A stretch of 36,867 bases of DNA, taken from the NCBI GenBank assembly GCA_016874175.1, contig VGUP01000008.1, positions 1-36,867 on the forward strand, written 5' to 3'. The notes beneath the pieces are model-generated. The model did not search any database and had not been told where the DNA came from. It saw nothing but the letters and a program-made list of their open reading frames with translations. This document shows, piece by piece, positions 18,149-30,503 of the stretch. The first letter of the stretch is position 1; each line of letters starts with the position of its first letter. Made by a program: the position numbers and the translations under genes. Source of the DNA: Gammaproteobacteria bacterium. GTDB lineage: Bacteria; Pseudomonadota; Gammaproteobacteria; Steroidobacterales; Steroidobacteraceae.

Positions 18149-18653
18149 GGATCCGGACCGCGAAGGCCTGCTCGAAACCCCAGCGCGTTTTTTGAGGGCC
18201 TGGGAGGAATACACCCGCGGCTATCGCGAGAAGCCCGAAGAAATCCTCAAATCTTTCGAGGACGGCGCCCAGAGCTGCGACGAGATGGTCATCGTGCGCG
18301 ATATCCCCGTGTATTCGCTCTGCGAACATCACCTCGCGCCATTTTTCGGCAAGGCGTATGTCGGCTATGTGCCTGACAAGCGCATTCTCGGATTGTCAAA
18401 GATTTCGCGACTGGTCGAAATCTATGGCCGACGTCTGCAGGTGCAGGAGCGGCTCACCAACCAGATCGCCGACGCGCTCGACACCCATCTGCAGCCGCTC
18501 GGCGTTGCCGTGGTCATCGAGTGTCGACACATGTGCATGGAATCGCGCGGGGTACGGCACACCGGCACGGCGACCGTGAGTTCGGCGCTGCGGGGTTCGA
18601 TCAAAACCAACGCCGATACGCGGCGCGAGTTTCTGTCACTGATCGGGCGCTGA
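18075..18653 (+). CDS. folE: GTP cyclohydrolase I
   Basis: [96 protein letters not shown]. Confidence 0.97.
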   Translation: MTPPKPVPTKKEIEMVRNLLTYIGEDPDREGLLETPARFLRAWEEYTRGYREKPEEILKSFEDGAQSCDEMVIVRDIPVYSLCEHHLAPFFGKAYVGYVPDKRILGLSKISRLVEIYGRRLQVQERLTNQIADALDTHLQPLGVAVVIECRHMCMESRGVRHTGTATVSSALRGSIKTNADTRREFLSLIGR

Positions 18654-18676
18654 TCGAAACCCGAGTCTGCGCGGGC

Positions 18677-18952
18677 TCAGATCACCATCATCACGCCTTC
18701 GGTGGCGACCAGCGCACCGACCAGCGCCGTCACCTGTTCGCGGCTTTCGGCGACGATGGTGTACGTGATCGAAATGAAGTTTCCGGCACCACTTGCGCGT
18801 TCGCTGATGCGATCCGTCGAGAGCGAGGGGCTGTACTGCGTGACCACTGCATCGATGCGGGCGCGGAAATCACGCGAGGTTCGTCCGACCACCTTGATCG
18901 GGTAGTCGGTCGGAAACTGCAGCGGACTCGCTGCCGGATCGGTCGTGCTCAC
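18677..18952 (-). CDS. DUF493 / YbeD-family protein
   Basis: GTG start 18952 overlapping the dat stop (GTGA): VSTTDPAASPLQFPTDYPIKVVGRTSRDFRARIDAVV...SITYTIVAESREQVTALVGALVATEGVMMVI. Confidence 0.88.
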   Translation of the reverse strand: MSTTDPAASPLQFPTDYPIKVVGRTSRDFRARIDAVVTQYSPSLSTDRISERASGAGNFISITYTIVAESREQVTALVGALVATEGVMMVI

Positions 18953-19821
18953 CACGGTTGGGTCGCGAGCGCGCGCTGCAGTTCGTCGATGCCTTGGCGC
19001 ATTCGCTGCCATACGGGCCCGGGTTTGCCGCTGCCCACAGGCTGACCGTCAAGCGTCGTCACCGCGGAGACGGTGCGTGTCGATGAAGAGATCCAGACTT
19101 CTTCTGCACGACGCAGCGCGGCCTCGCTGACTGCGCGGGTCGCGCGCGCGATTCCCAATCGATCGGCGACTTCTTCGACGACGCTGCGCGTGGTGCCCGG
19201 AAGAATGGCGGTCGAATTGGGCGGCGTGACGATGGTACCGGCGAGCACCACGTGTGCGGTCGAGGCGGTGGCTTCCATCATCTGGCCATCGCGCAGCAGG
19301 ATGGTCTCGTCGGCGCCGACATCACAACTCAGTTGTCTTTGCAGCACGTTACCGAGCAGCGCGACCGATTTGATATCGCAGCGCGCCCAGCGAATATCGG
19401 GCGCCGTAACGCAGCTGATGCCGCGCGCAAGTTGCTCGGCGCCGGGTTCGCTTAGCGGCGCCGCGAAACCGAACACCGTGGGCGGAATCTGCGGCAGCGG
19501 AGCATGGGCGCGTTCGCTATCGGCGCCGCGCGAGATCTGCAAATAGACATACAGGTCGCCGCTGCCGTTACGCTCCATGAGTCCGCGCACGATGGCGCGC
19601 CAGCCGTCGCGATCATGCGGGTCGCGCAGGCGCAGCGCAGCACAACTACCGCTGAGGCGATCGAAGTGTTCCTTGAAGCGGAACGGTCGCCCGGCAAACA
19701 CCGGTACCACTTCGTACACGCCATCGCCGAACAGGAAGCTGCGATCGAGCGGCGAAATCTTTGCCTCGGCGAGCGGCAGCCACTCGCCATTCAGATAGCA
19801 GATCGGCAGGGGTGCGGACAT
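18949..19821 (-). CDS. dat: D-amino acid aminotransferase-like class IV PLP transaminase
   Basis: ICYLNGEWLPLAEAKISPLDRSFLFGDGVYEVVPVF, DIKSVALLGNVLQRQ, EEVWISSSTRTVSAVTTLDGQPVG. Confidence 0.88.
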   Translation of the reverse strand: MSAPLPICYLNGEWLPLAEAKISPLDRSFLFGDGVYEVVPVFAGRPFRFKEHFDRLSGSCAALRLRDPHDRDGWRAIVRGLMERNGSGDLYVYLQISRGADSERAHAPLPQIPPTVFGFAAPLSEPGAEQLARGISCVTAPDIRWARCDIKSVALLGNVLQRQLSCDVGADETILLRDGQMMEATASTAHVVLAGTIVTPPNSTAILPGTTRSVVEEVADRLGIARATRAVSEAALRRAEEVWISSSTRTVSAVTTLDGQPVGSGKPGPVWQRMRQGIDELQRALATQPW

Positions 19822-19822
19822 C

Positions 19823-20998
19823 TCAGCGCATCCACATCGCAACGGTGTCCCGCACTCGCGACCACACACCACCCGCCGGCAAATCTTTGCTGGCCACGAG
19901 CGGAACTCGACGGATGACGGTGTCGCCGTCCTGAACGCGCAATTCGCCGACCTGCTGCCCGGCCTTGAGCGGCGCGACCAAGGGTTCGTTTAGGTTGATG
20001 GCAACCCGGAGTTTCGCCGCCCCACCGCGCACCACCGTGACCGCCACGTTACTCTGCGGGGCGATCGATACGTACTGCTCAGTGCCTTTGTACACGCGCG
20101 GTTGCAGCACCATTTCGCCAGCTTTGCGCAGCGTGACGGTTTCATAGAAAGCGAAGCCGTAGTTGAGGATGCCCGCGCTCGCCCGTTCGCGGATTTTCGG
20201 TGAGTCGGTGCCGAAGACAGCCGAGATCAAGCGGATTCCGTTGCGTTCCGCCGAGCTCACGAGGCAATAGCCCGCGGTATCGGTGTGACCCGTCTTGATG
20301 CCATCGACGGTCGGGTCTTGATAGAGCAGGCCGTTGCGATTTCCTTGACGGATGTTGTTCCAGACGAATTCTTTCTGCGAGTACCAACGGTAATATTGCG
20401 GAAATTCGCGGATCAGGGCGCGCGCGAGGATCGCGATATCGCGGGCGGTGGTGTAGAGCGCGGGATCGGGCAGTCCGGTCGCATTGGCGAAGCTGCTGTT
20501 CTTCATGCCGAGGGCTTTCGCCTGCTGCGTCATCAGCTGCGCGAAAACGTTCTCGGAACCGGCGAGTCGCTCGGCGAGTGCGATGGCGGCATCGTTGCCC
20601 GACTGCACGATCATGCCCTGCAGCAAGACTTCGGCGGGTACTTTGTCGCCCACCTGCAGAAAGGTGCGCGAGCCCTCGGCACGCCAGGCTTTTTCGCTGA
20701 TGATGATCGGTTCCTGCAACTGCAGACGTCCTTCGGCCAGCGCGCGAAAGGCGACATAGGCGGTCATTACTTTGGTGACGCTGGCGGGCTCGATACGCAG
20801 ATCTTCATTTTGTCCGGCGAGGCGGCGTCCCGTGGCCTGATCCATGAGGATCCAGGACTTGGCTTCGACGGCGGGTGCCGGCGGGACGGCCGAGGCGATG
20901 GCCGCTGCGGGTCGTGCTGCAAAGAATGGCAGCGCGAGCGCACAGGCAAACAGGACGAGTCGGGACAAGCGAGCGGTGGACGGCGACAGTGACAACAA
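19823..20998 (-). CDS. dacA: D-alanyl-D-alanine carboxypeptidase (PBP5/6 type)
   Basis: Signal peptide; SxxK in EPASVTKVMTAYVAF; SGNDAAIALAE; VDGIKTGHTDTAGYCLV (KTG). Confidence 0.94.
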   Translation of the reverse strand: MLSLSPSTARLSRLVLFACALALPFFAARPAAAIASAVPPAPAVEAKSWILMDQATGRRLAGQNEDLRIEPASVTKVMTAYVAFRALAEGRLQLQEPIIISEKAWRAEGSRTFLQVGDKVPAEVLLQGMIVQSGNDAAIALAERLAGSENVFAQLMTQQAKALGMKNSSFANATGLPDPALYTTARDIAILARALIREFPQYYRWYSQKEFVWNNIRQGNRNGLLYQDPTVDGIKTGHTDTAGYCLVSSAERNGIRLISAVFGTDSPKIRERASAGILNYGFAFYETVTLRKAGEMVLQPRVYKGTEQYVSIAPQSNVAVTVVRGGAAKLRVAINLNEPLVAPLKAGQQVGELRVQDGDTVIRRVPLVASKDLPAGGVWSRVRDTVAMWMR

Positions 20999-21052
20999 GA
21001 TGCAGCTCCTGCGGATGATGCGGACCAGAGTCTGCCGCGAATTGTAAACGTG

Positions 21053-21922
21053 TTACTCGTGCGCGGGACGAGCATCCGGGATGCCGGCGACCCGCAGCCG
21101 CTCGATCATGTCATCGGCCTCGATGGCGTTGTTGAGCGGCCCGACTCGCACGCGAAACACCGCGCGTTCGCTGAGACGAACCTCGCGCACGCTGGCATTG
21201 CGGATCCCGGAACGCGCGAGCACATTCACCATGGCCTCGGCATTCTCGCGCGCCGCGAACGATCCGGTTTGCAGGTAGCGCGAGCTGACGCCGATGTCGG
21301 CCGCTAACGATGACGACGCCGCGGCAGGCGCTGCCGCCGCGGCAGTGACGACCACAGGCCCTGGCGGCGGCTCATCGCCGGCTTCGATCACGCGGATCTC
21401 GACCTGGGCAGTGCCTTTTCTCACCATGTCGAGCTTGTGCGCCGCCGTGTAGGAGAGGTCGATGATGCGATCGCCGACGAACGGCCCGCGATCATTGACC
21501 CGCACCACCACCGCGCGCCCGTTCTCGAGATTGGTCACGCGGACGTACACCGGAATCGGTAGCGTCTTGTGCGCCGCAGTCATGGCGTACATGTCGTAGG
21601 GCTCACCGCTCGAAGTGCGTTCGGCATGAAAGCCGGGCCCATACCACGAGGCTGTGCCGCGCTCGATGTGGCCACGAGCGCTACGCTTCACACGATAGGT
21701 TCGACCGAAAACTTCATAGGTTTCGGGATTACCGTAGCGGCTGCGCGGTTCTTTGCGCGGCACGGCGTCGGGGATGTCATCGATGCGGCGGGGTGGTTTG
21801 ACTGTACCCGCAGGAACCGTGGCCCGCGGCAAAGGCTCCGGCCCGCGACCCAGGCTGCTGCAGGCTTGCAGCCACAGCGCCGTTAACGCAAGCAAGAGCA
21901 GCGCGCGACTTTTGCAGATCAT
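21053..21922 (-). CDS. rlpA: RlpA-like septal lipoprotein with SPOR domain
   Basis: Lipobox LALTALWLQACSS; RGTASWYGPGFHAERTSSGEPYDMYAMTAAHKTLPIPVYVRVTNLENGRAVVVRVNDRGPF; C-terminal SPOR (YLQTGSFAARENAEAMVNVL). Confidence 0.95.
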   Translation of the reverse strand: MICKSRALLLLALTALWLQACSSLGRGPEPLPRATVPAGTVKPPRRIDDIPDAVPRKEPRSRYGNPETYEVFGRTYRVKRSARGHIERGTASWYGPGFHAERTSSGEPYDMYAMTAAHKTLPIPVYVRVTNLENGRAVVVRVNDRGPFVGDRIIDLSYTAAHKLDMVRKGTAQVEIRVIEAGDEPPPGPVVVTAAAAAPAAASSSLAADIGVSSRYLQTGSFAARENAEAMVNVLARSGIRNASVREVRLSERAVFRVRVGPLNNAIEADDMIERLRVAGIPDARPAHE

Positions 21923-21924
21923 CA

Positions 21925-21960
21925 GGGTTGGAACATCATCTAACGGGTTGGAACATCATC
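21925..21960. repeat. Two tandem copies of GGGTTGGAACATCATC (20-bp period) between mltB and rlpA
   Basis: gggttggaacatcatc at 21925-21940 and 21945-21960, separated by TAAC. Confidence 0.9.
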
Positions 21961-23128
21961 ACGGTGTGGAGATCGCTGGCGGCGCCGGCTTGGCCAATTC
22001 CGCAGCGATCGCGGTCGCGAGGTCATGCACCGCCATGGCGTACAAAATACTGCGGTTGTAGCGCGTGATGACGTAAAAATTGCGCAAACCAATCCGCACG
22101 TTTGCACGGTCGGTGAGTTCGGCGGGTATCAGAATGACTCGCGTGTCATCGCTGATCGACTCCGGCAGTGCAAAGCCGCGCGCGCGTGCGCCCGCTGCGA
22201 TTTCATTGAGTTCGAGGTTGCGACGATCGAGGGTCGGCATCACCGTCGCCATGGTGTCGGCGTTGGCCTCGGCGGCGATGATCGCTGGTTGTTCGCGCTG
22301 CCAACCGTGCTCGACAAAATAATTGGCGACGCTGCCGATCACATCATCCCAGTTGTCGAACAAATCGCGCCGCGCATCGCTCGCGCCATCGAGTGCGCCA
22401 TTGACCGCGTAACGCCGGTAACTCGAAGGCATGAACTGCGGCGCCCCCATCGCCCCGGCATAAGAGCCGAGAGTCGCCAGTGGATCGAGTTTTTCCTCGC
22501 GCACCAACAGCAAGAATTGCTCGAGTTCGGCGCGGAAGAAGCGGCTGCGCGGCGGGTAGTTGAAACCCAGCGTCATGAGTGCATCGAGTACGCGCCACGA
22601 GCCTTTATTTCGACCATAGTTGGTTTCGATACCGATGATAGCGACGATGTATTCCGGCGACACGCCGGTCTTGGCGTGCACGGCCTCGAGGCGCGCGCTT
22701 TGACCGCGAGCAAACTCGACCCCACGGGCGACACGCTCGGCGCTCACCAAGCGATTGCTGTATTCGAACCAGCGCAGCACGCTCTCGGCAGGGCGGGTGA
22801 TGGCGGCAATGATGCGCGGCTGGTGCATGCCCTGCGCAAGCAGGGCGCAGATATCGGCGACCGGAATGGAATTTTTGGTCGACACCTCCTCGATGAAGGT
22901 GCGGATCGCATCGCGCTCGAGATCGAATGGGGTCGGGGCCCCGGGCAGCGGTGAGGCGACAACAGTCGGCGGCACTGCTGGTGCAGTGGCAGGCGTTGTC
23001 GCAACGATGGGCGCGGCCGCAGTCGTCACCGATTTCTTGGGCGGTGAGGCGCAAGCGCCGAGCACTAGCAAGAGCAGCAGGGCGGGTGCGTGGAGACTGC
23101 GGCGGAGCGCAGCGTTGACGGTGATCAT
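21959..23128 (-). CDS. mltB: Lytic murein transglycosylase B
   Basis: Lipobox LLLLLVLGACAS; VHAKTGVSPEYIVAIIGIETNYGRNKGSWRVLDALMTLGFNYPPRS.FF; GSYAGAMGAPQFMPSSYRRYAV. Confidence 0.95.
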   Translation of the reverse strand: MITVNAALRRSLHAPALLLLLVLGACASPPKKSVTTAAAPIVATTPATAPAVPPTVVASPLPGAPTPFDLERDAIRTFIEEVSTKNSIPVADICALLAQGMHQPRIIAAITRPAESVLRWFEYSNRLVSAERVARGVEFARGQSARLEAVHAKTGVSPEYIVAIIGIETNYGRNKGSWRVLDALMTLGFNYPPRSRFFRAELEQFLLLVREEKLDPLATLGSYAGAMGAPQFMPSSYRRYAVNGALDGASDARRDLFDNWDDVIGSVANYFVEHGWQREQPAIIAAEANADTMATVMPTLDRRNLELNEIAAGARARGFALPESISDDTRVILIPAELTDRANVRIGLRNFYVITRYNRSILYAMAVHDLATAIAAELAKPAPPAISTP

Positions 23129-24258
23129 CAGGCGGCGAGTTTCCGGTTCGCGTACAACGACATCAGGATACCGAAGCCGGCGAGCAGGGTCACTATGGAA
23201 GTGCCGCCGTAGCTTACGAGCGGCAGCGGCACACCGACCACGGGCAGCAGGCCACTCACCATGCCGGCGTTGATGAATACATACACAAAGAAAGTCGCGG
23301 CAAGACTGCCCGACAGCAAACGCGCGAAGGTGTCGCGCATCTGCGAAGCGAGGAACAAGGCGCGCAGTGTGACGAAGACGTAGAGACCGAGCAGCAGCAT
23401 GACACCAACGAGACCCAGTTCTTCGCCGATCACCGCGAAAACGAAATCGGTGGTTCGCTCGGGCAGAAAATCGAGTTGCCCCTGCGTGCCTTGCAAATAA
23501 CCCTTGCCGAAGAGTCCACCCGAGCCGATGGCAATGGTCGACTGGATGATGTGATAACCCGCACCGAGCGGATCCGCCTGCGGATCGAGAAAAGTCAGCA
23601 CGCGTTGCCGCTGATAATCGTGCAGGAAAAACCAGCCGATCGTGGCGGCGGCGACGCCACTGGCTGCCAGCAGCAAGATGTAGCGCAACGCGAGACCGCC
23701 GAGCAGCATGACGATGAAACCGGCCATCAAAATAAGCAGTCCCGTGCCGAGGTCGGGTTGCAGGATGGTGAGCGCCGTCGGCACCAGAATCACTGCAGCA
23801 AGCAGCAGCGAGGTGCGCGGATCCGGCGGCAGTGGCCGCTCACGCAACAACCAAGCGCAAGCCATGGGCACCGCGATCTTCATGATTTCCGAGGGTTGAA
23901 AGCGCACGAAGCCGAGATCCAGCCAGCGCTGCGCGCCCTTGCCGATGTAGCCGATGGCATCGACGATGATGAGCAGCACAAGTCCTGTGAGATACAGCCA
24001 GGGCGTAATCCGTCGCAGGACGCCGGGTCGCAGCTGGGCGAGCACCAGCATCAGCACGGCGCCTAGCCCGAGCCGAATGCTGCCGCGCAGCACCGACTCC
24101 CAATCACCACCGGATGAGCTGAAGAGTATGAATTGTCCGTAGAGTGCGATCGCGGCGAGCCCCGCCAGCAGCGGACCATCGAGACGGAGTGTGCCGAACA
24201 GCCGCGTCGTGCGGGTCAGGGTTCGTTGCGTAGCGCTTTCGACGTCTTCACGCAGCAT
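23128..24258 (-). CDS. rodA: Rod shape-determining SEDS protein RodA
   Basis: Multi-TM; GKGAQRWLDLGFVRFQPSEIMKIAVPMACAWLL, LQPDLGTGLLI, FLPERTTDFVFAVIGEELGLVG, PLPLVSYGGTSIV. Confidence 0.97.
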   Translation of the reverse strand: MLREDVESATQRTLTRTTRLFGTLRLDGPLLAGLAAIALYGQFILFSSSGGDWESVLRGSIRLGLGAVLMLVLAQLRPGVLRRITPWLYLTGLVLLIIVDAIGYIGKGAQRWLDLGFVRFQPSEIMKIAVPMACAWLLRERPLPPDPRTSLLLAAVILVPTALTILQPDLGTGLLILMAGFIVMLLGGLALRYILLLAASGVAAATIGWFFLHDYQRQRVLTFLDPQADPLGAGYHIIQSTIAIGSGGLFGKGYLQGTQGQLDFLPERTTDFVFAVIGEELGLVGVMLLLGLYVFVTLRALFLASQMRDTFARLLSGSLAATFFVYVFINAGMVSGLLPVVGVPLPLVSYGGTSIVTLLAGFGILMSLYANRKLAA

Positions 24259-24260
24259 GC

Positions 24261-26195
24261 TTATTCCTCGGTCGCCTCGGCCGTGGCCGCGACCGCGCGT
24301 TCGCCTGCGGCGGGCGGCGACGGAAATTTGCGCAGCAGATAGGCATCCAGCACCTTGCGCGCAATCGGCGCCGCGGTGCCGCTGCCGCTACGGCCATTTT
24401 CGACGATGACCGCGAGTGCAATCTTTGGGGCCTCGACGGGTGCAAAGGCCACGAACCACGCGTGGTCGCGCAACCGGTCGGCGATGGCCGCCTCGTTGTA
24501 GCGTGCATTCTGCGCGACCGTGAACACCTGTGCCGTGCCGGTTTTTCCGGCGATGCTGTAGGGCGCGCCGGCGGCCGCTCGACTCGCCGTGCCGCCTTGC
24601 ATCACCGCGAGCATGCCGTCGATGACTCGTTCCCAATCCTCAGGCTTGCCGGCTTCGGGCTTCGGCAGTGGCCGCGGCGCGAGCACGGTGACCTTTTGGG
24701 TTTCGGGATCGCGCATTGCCCGCACGAGACGCGGTCGATAGTTCTTGCCGCGGGTGGCGAGCACCGCCGTCATGTGCGCAAGTTGCAGCGGCGTGCTAGT
24801 CATGTAGCCCTGTCCGATGCCAAAGATTACGGTCTCGCCGGGGAACCACACCTGTTCCGCTTTCTTTTTGAAGACCGTCTTTTTCCAGTCGGGCGAGGGC
24901 AGGATGCCGGCTTTCTCGCCGCCGATATCGATGCCGGTGGGTTTGCCGAGACCGAACTCGGCCATGAAATCATGCAGCCGGCGGACACCGATCTTGTTCG
25001 AGATGTCGTAAAAATAAGTATCGCAGGACTGCGCGATCGCCGTGCGCAGGTCGATCGTGCCGTGCCCGCGCGGTCGCCAGTCGCGGAAGCGATGACTGCT
25101 GCCGGGCAGCGAAAACCAGCCTGCGCAGAAGTGCGGCTCGGTCGGTTGGACGACGCCGTAGGTGAGTCCGGCGAGTGCCACCACGGGCTTGATCGTTGAA
25201 CCCGGCGGATAAGTGCCGCGCAGCGCGCGATTGAACAGCGGCTGATCGGGGTTTTCATTGAGCGTTCGGAATTCGGGGCGAGTCAGGCCGCGCGCAAACA
25301 TGTTGGGGTCGAAGCCAGGCCGACTGACGAGCGCGATGATGTCGCCGTTGTTCGGATCCAGTGCGACGATGGCCGCGCGCTGATCACGCACGGCATCTTC
25401 GGCAACACGCTGTACCTCAAAATCGAGCGTCAGCATGAGATCGGTGCCCGGATCGCCCGGTATTGCAGCGAGTTGTGCCTCGAGTCCACCGGCTTTTTCG
25501 ACCGAGCGACCGCGTGCATTGACCATGATTTCGCGTCGACCGTTACGACCGCGCAGTTGCTCTTCAAACGCCGCCTCGACCCCGACTTTGCCGATGGTCG
25601 AGGTGCCCGCGTACTGCTCGCGATCGATGCGCGCGAGATCGCTCTCCGAGATGGAGCCGACGTAGCCGAGCGCATGGACCGCGAGCTCGCCCTGCGGATA
25701 ACTGCGTGCGAGGCGAGTGCGAATGTCGACGCCCGGAAAATCGAAGCGGTTCACCGCGAAGCATGCCATGTCCTCATCGTTCAGGAAGAGTCGGATCGGC
25801 ACACTGTCGAACGGTCTGCGCGAGCGCACGATGCGACGCAGATCATCGATGTCGTCGGCGTCGATCAGGCCGATCCGCGCGAGACCCTGCAGCGTCGCTT
25901 TGAGATCCGGCACTTCTTCGGGGACGAGTTCGAGCTGATACGCCGGCTTATTCTCGGCGAGGATCGCACCATTGCGATCGTAAATGATGCCGCGCGGGGC
26001 CGGCTGCGGCTCGATCCGCACGCGATTGCCCTGCGCGAGATCGGTGTATTCGTCATGACGCAGTACTTGCAGCCAGACCAGCCTGCCGAGCAGCACCAGC
26101 GTGAGGGCGGCGACGATGAACACCGTGGCGAGCGCGCGCTGCTCGAACAATCTTTGTTCGATCCAGAAATCTTTGATACGCCCGCGGATGCTCAT
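24261..26195 (-). CDS. mrdA: Penicillin-binding protein 2
   Basis: RGIIYDRNGAILAENKPAYQLELVPE, GTYPPGSTIKPVVALAGL (SxxK), AQSCDTYFYDI, IAGKTGTAQ. Confidence 0.97.
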   Translation of the reverse strand: MSIRGRIKDFWIEQRLFEQRALATVFIVAALTLVLLGRLVWLQVLRHDEYTDLAQGNRVRIEPQPAPRGIIYDRNGAILAENKPAYQLELVPEEVPDLKATLQGLARIGLIDADDIDDLRRIVRSRRPFDSVPIRLFLNDEDMACFAVNRFDFPGVDIRTRLARSYPQGELAVHALGYVGSISESDLARIDREQYAGTSTIGKVGVEAAFEEQLRGRNGRREIMVNARGRSVEKAGGLEAQLAAIPGDPGTDLMLTLDFEVQRVAEDAVRDQRAAIVALDPNNGDIIALVSRPGFDPNMFARGLTRPEFRTLNENPDQPLFNRALRGTYPPGSTIKPVVALAGLTYGVVQPTEPHFCAGWFSLPGSSHRFRDWRPRGHGTIDLRTAIAQSCDTYFYDISNKIGVRRLHDFMAEFGLGKPTGIDIGGEKAGILPSPDWKKTVFKKKAEQVWFPGETVIFGIGQGYMTSTPLQLAHMTAVLATRGKNYRPRLVRAMRDPETQKVTVLAPRPLPKPEAGKPEDWERVIDGMLAVMQGGTASRAAAGAPYSIAGKTGTAQVFTVAQNARYNEAAIADRLRDHAWFVAFAPVEAPKIALAVIVENGRSGSGTAAPIARKVLDAYLLRKFPSPPAAGERAVAATAEATEE

Positions 26196-26220
26196 CGTTG
26201 TGCCGGTGCCGCACCCGCGC

Positions 26221-26693
26221 TCAGCGCCGCGCGCGATTTTCGCTCGCCTGCCAGGCGGCGGTCAGCGGCCAAAGCAGTGAGCCGACGAGAATGGGCAGCC
26301 AGCGCATCCAGCCACCTGCAGCATTGCCGGTCCAGCCGTCGATCGCCCAACTGACCGCTTCGCTCGCGAACAGCAAGGCGGCGGCGAAAACGGTTTGTTC
26401 GAATAGCGGTTTGTTGCGCACCAGCAAGTGCTGGCGAACCGCGATATACGCCACCAGCGACAGCGCGAGAGCGTGCTGGCCGAAGACCGCACCGCGATAG
26501 ACATCGAGTGCGAGACCGGTGACGAAGCCGAGCGTGATGCCGCCGACGCGCGGTGCGATCAACGACCAAAAAATCACCGCTATCACCGCAAGTGGCGGGC
26601 GGATCGCAGCCAGCCAGAATGGCAGCGGCAGCACTTGCAGCACGAACGCGGCGAGCGTCGTCAGCACCAACCGACTGCGAACGGTACTCGCGA

Positions 26694-26697
<4 letters not shown>
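26221..26697 (-). CDS. mreD: Rod shape-determining protein MreD
   Basis: From ATG 26697, multi-TM: MIASTVRSRLVLTTLAAFVLQVLPLPFWLAAIRPPLAVIAVIFWSLIAPRVGGITLGFVTGLALDVYRGAVFGQHALALSLVAYI; adjacent to mreC. Confidence 0.93.
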
Positions 26698-28725
<2,028 letters not shown>

Positions 28726-28746
28726 TCACAGCCCCGGTGCTAGACC

Positions 28747-29037
28747 ATGAGCCTCAGCCGAGCAGACATCGAAAATATTGCGCGTCTCGCGCGCCTCGAG
28801 CTCACGGAGGCCGAGATCCCGGTCTACGTCGACTCGCTCTCCAAGATTTTTGCCTTCGTTGGCGAGCTCGATCGCGCGCCGACCAGCGGCATCGCACCCA
28901 TGGCGCATCCGCTGCCCGGGCTTGCCCAGCGCTTGCGCGCCGATGAGGTCAGCGAGCCCAACCGCCGTGACACCTACCAGCAGAACGCCCCGCAGGTCGA
29001 AGCCGGCCTCTATCTAGTGCCGAAGGTGATCGAATGA
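28747..29037 (+). CDS. gatC: Asp-tRNA(Asn)/Glu-tRNA(Gln) amidotransferase subunit C
   Basis: [57 protein letters not shown]...LRADEV. Confidence 0.96.
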   Translation: MSLSRADIENIARLARLELTEAEIPVYVDSLSKIFAFVGELDRAPTSGIAPMAHPLPGLAQRLRADEVSEPNRRDTYQQNAPQVEAGLYLVPKVIE

Positions 29038-30494
29038 GTGCTCCGGCAGCGACCGTCGCGGCGCTTGCCAAGGGTCTCGCGGCGGGCGAGTACTCGAGTG
29101 TCGAGTTGACCCGCGCCTACCTCGAGCGTATCGCCGCGGCGCAGCCCGCGCTCAATGCCTTCGTGACCATCACTAGCGAAGCCGCCCTGGCTACCGCCGC
29201 TGCGGCCGATGCCGCGCGCGCCAAGGGCCAGGCTGGTCGACTGACCGGCGTGCCGATCGCCCACAAAGACATCTTCTGCACCGAGGGTGTGCGCACCACC
29301 TGCGGCTCGAAGATGCTGGCGAATTTCGTCTCGCCTTACGACGCCACGGTGGTCGCGGGTTTGCGCGGCGCCGGTACCGTGATGCTCGGCAAACTCAACA
29401 TGGACGAGTTCGCCATGGGCTCGTCGAACGAGACCAGTTTCTTTGGTGCGGTGCACAATCCCTGGGATACCAAGATGGTCCCGGGTGGTTCGTCGGGTGG
29501 CTCGGCCGCGGCGGTCGCCGCGCGGATCGTGCCGGCGGCGACCGCTACAGACACTGGCGGCTCCATCCGCCAGCCCGCCGCGCTTTGCGGGGTCACTGGC
29601 ATCAAGCCCACTTACGGGCGCTGCAGCCGCTACGGCATGATTGCCTTCGCCTCGAGTCTCGATCAGGCGGGCCTCATCACTGTCAGTGCCGAAGACGCCG
29701 CGCTGCTGCTCGGGCCGATGTCGGGTTCCGATCCGCGCGATTCGACCAGCGTCGAGCGCGCCGTACCCGATTACACGACCACCCTCGGCGATTCGCTCGA
29801 GGGGCTTACCATCGGGCTCGTCAAAGAATTCTTCGACAAGGGGCTCGATGCCACCAACGAACAGCGCATTCGCGATGCCATCACCGTGTTCGAAAAACTC
29901 GGTACTCGCGTGCGCGAAGTGAGCTGCCCCAATCTGCCCTTGTCGGTTCCCACTTACTACGTGGTGGCGCCCGCCGAGTGTTCATCGAACCTCGCACGCT
30001 TTGACGGCGTGCGCTTCGGTCATCGCTGCAAGTCGCCAAAGAATCTGCTCGATCTCTACTGCCGTTCGCGCGGCGAGGGCTTCGGTGCCGAGGTGAAGCG
30101 GCGCCTCATGACCGGTACCTACGTGCTGTCGGCCGGCTATTACGACGCCTATTACCTCAAGGCGCAGCGCGTGCGGCAGCTGATCAGCGCCGATTTCGCC
30201 CAGGCCTTCCAGAGCTGCGATCTGCTCTTTGGCCCGACATCGCCGACGCCGGCATTTCCGATCGGCGCCAAGTTCGACGATCCCATCACCATGTACCTCA
30301 ACGACATCTACACCATTGGCGCCAATCTGGCGGGCCTGCCCGGAATGTCCATTCCCTGTGGGTTCGTCGACGGCTTGCCGGTGGGACTGCAGATCGTCGG
30401 GCCGCATTTTTCCGAGGTGCGCATGCTCAACGCCGCGCATCGTTACCAGCAGGAAACCGACTGGCATCTTCGCGTGCCGGCGGCGTTCGCCTGA
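29034..30494 (+). CDS. gatA: Asp-tRNA(Asn)/Glu-tRNA(Gln) amidotransferase subunit A
   Basis: Amidase signature: [81 protein letters not shown]. Confidence 0.98.
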   Translation: MSAPAATVAALAKGLAAGEYSSVELTRAYLERIAAAQPALNAFVTITSEAALATAAAADAARAKGQAGRLTGVPIAHKDIFCTEGVRTTCGSKMLANFVSPYDATVVAGLRGAGTVMLGKLNMDEFAMGSSNETSFFGAVHNPWDTKMVPGGSSGGSAAAVAARIVPAATATDTGGSIRQPAALCGVTGIKPTYGRCSRYGMIAFASSLDQAGLITVSAEDAALLLGPMSGSDPRDSTSVERAVPDYTTTLGDSLEGLTIGLVKEFFDKGLDATNEQRIRDAITVFEKLGTRVREVSCPNLPLSVPTYYVVAPAECSSNLARFDGVRFGHRCKSPKNLLDLYCRSRGEGFGAEVKRRLMTGTYVLSAGYYDAYYLKAQRVRQLISADFAQAFQSCDLLFGPTSPTPAFPIGAKFDDPITMYLNDIYTIGANLAGLPGMSIPCGFVDGLPVGLQIVGPHFSEVRMLNAAHRYQQETDWHLRVPAAFA

Positions 30495-30503
30495 GGATTC
30501 GCC

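Noticed and set aside
22025-22954. 309 aa plus-strand ORF opposite mltB
   Set aside because: Antisense shadow of mltB.
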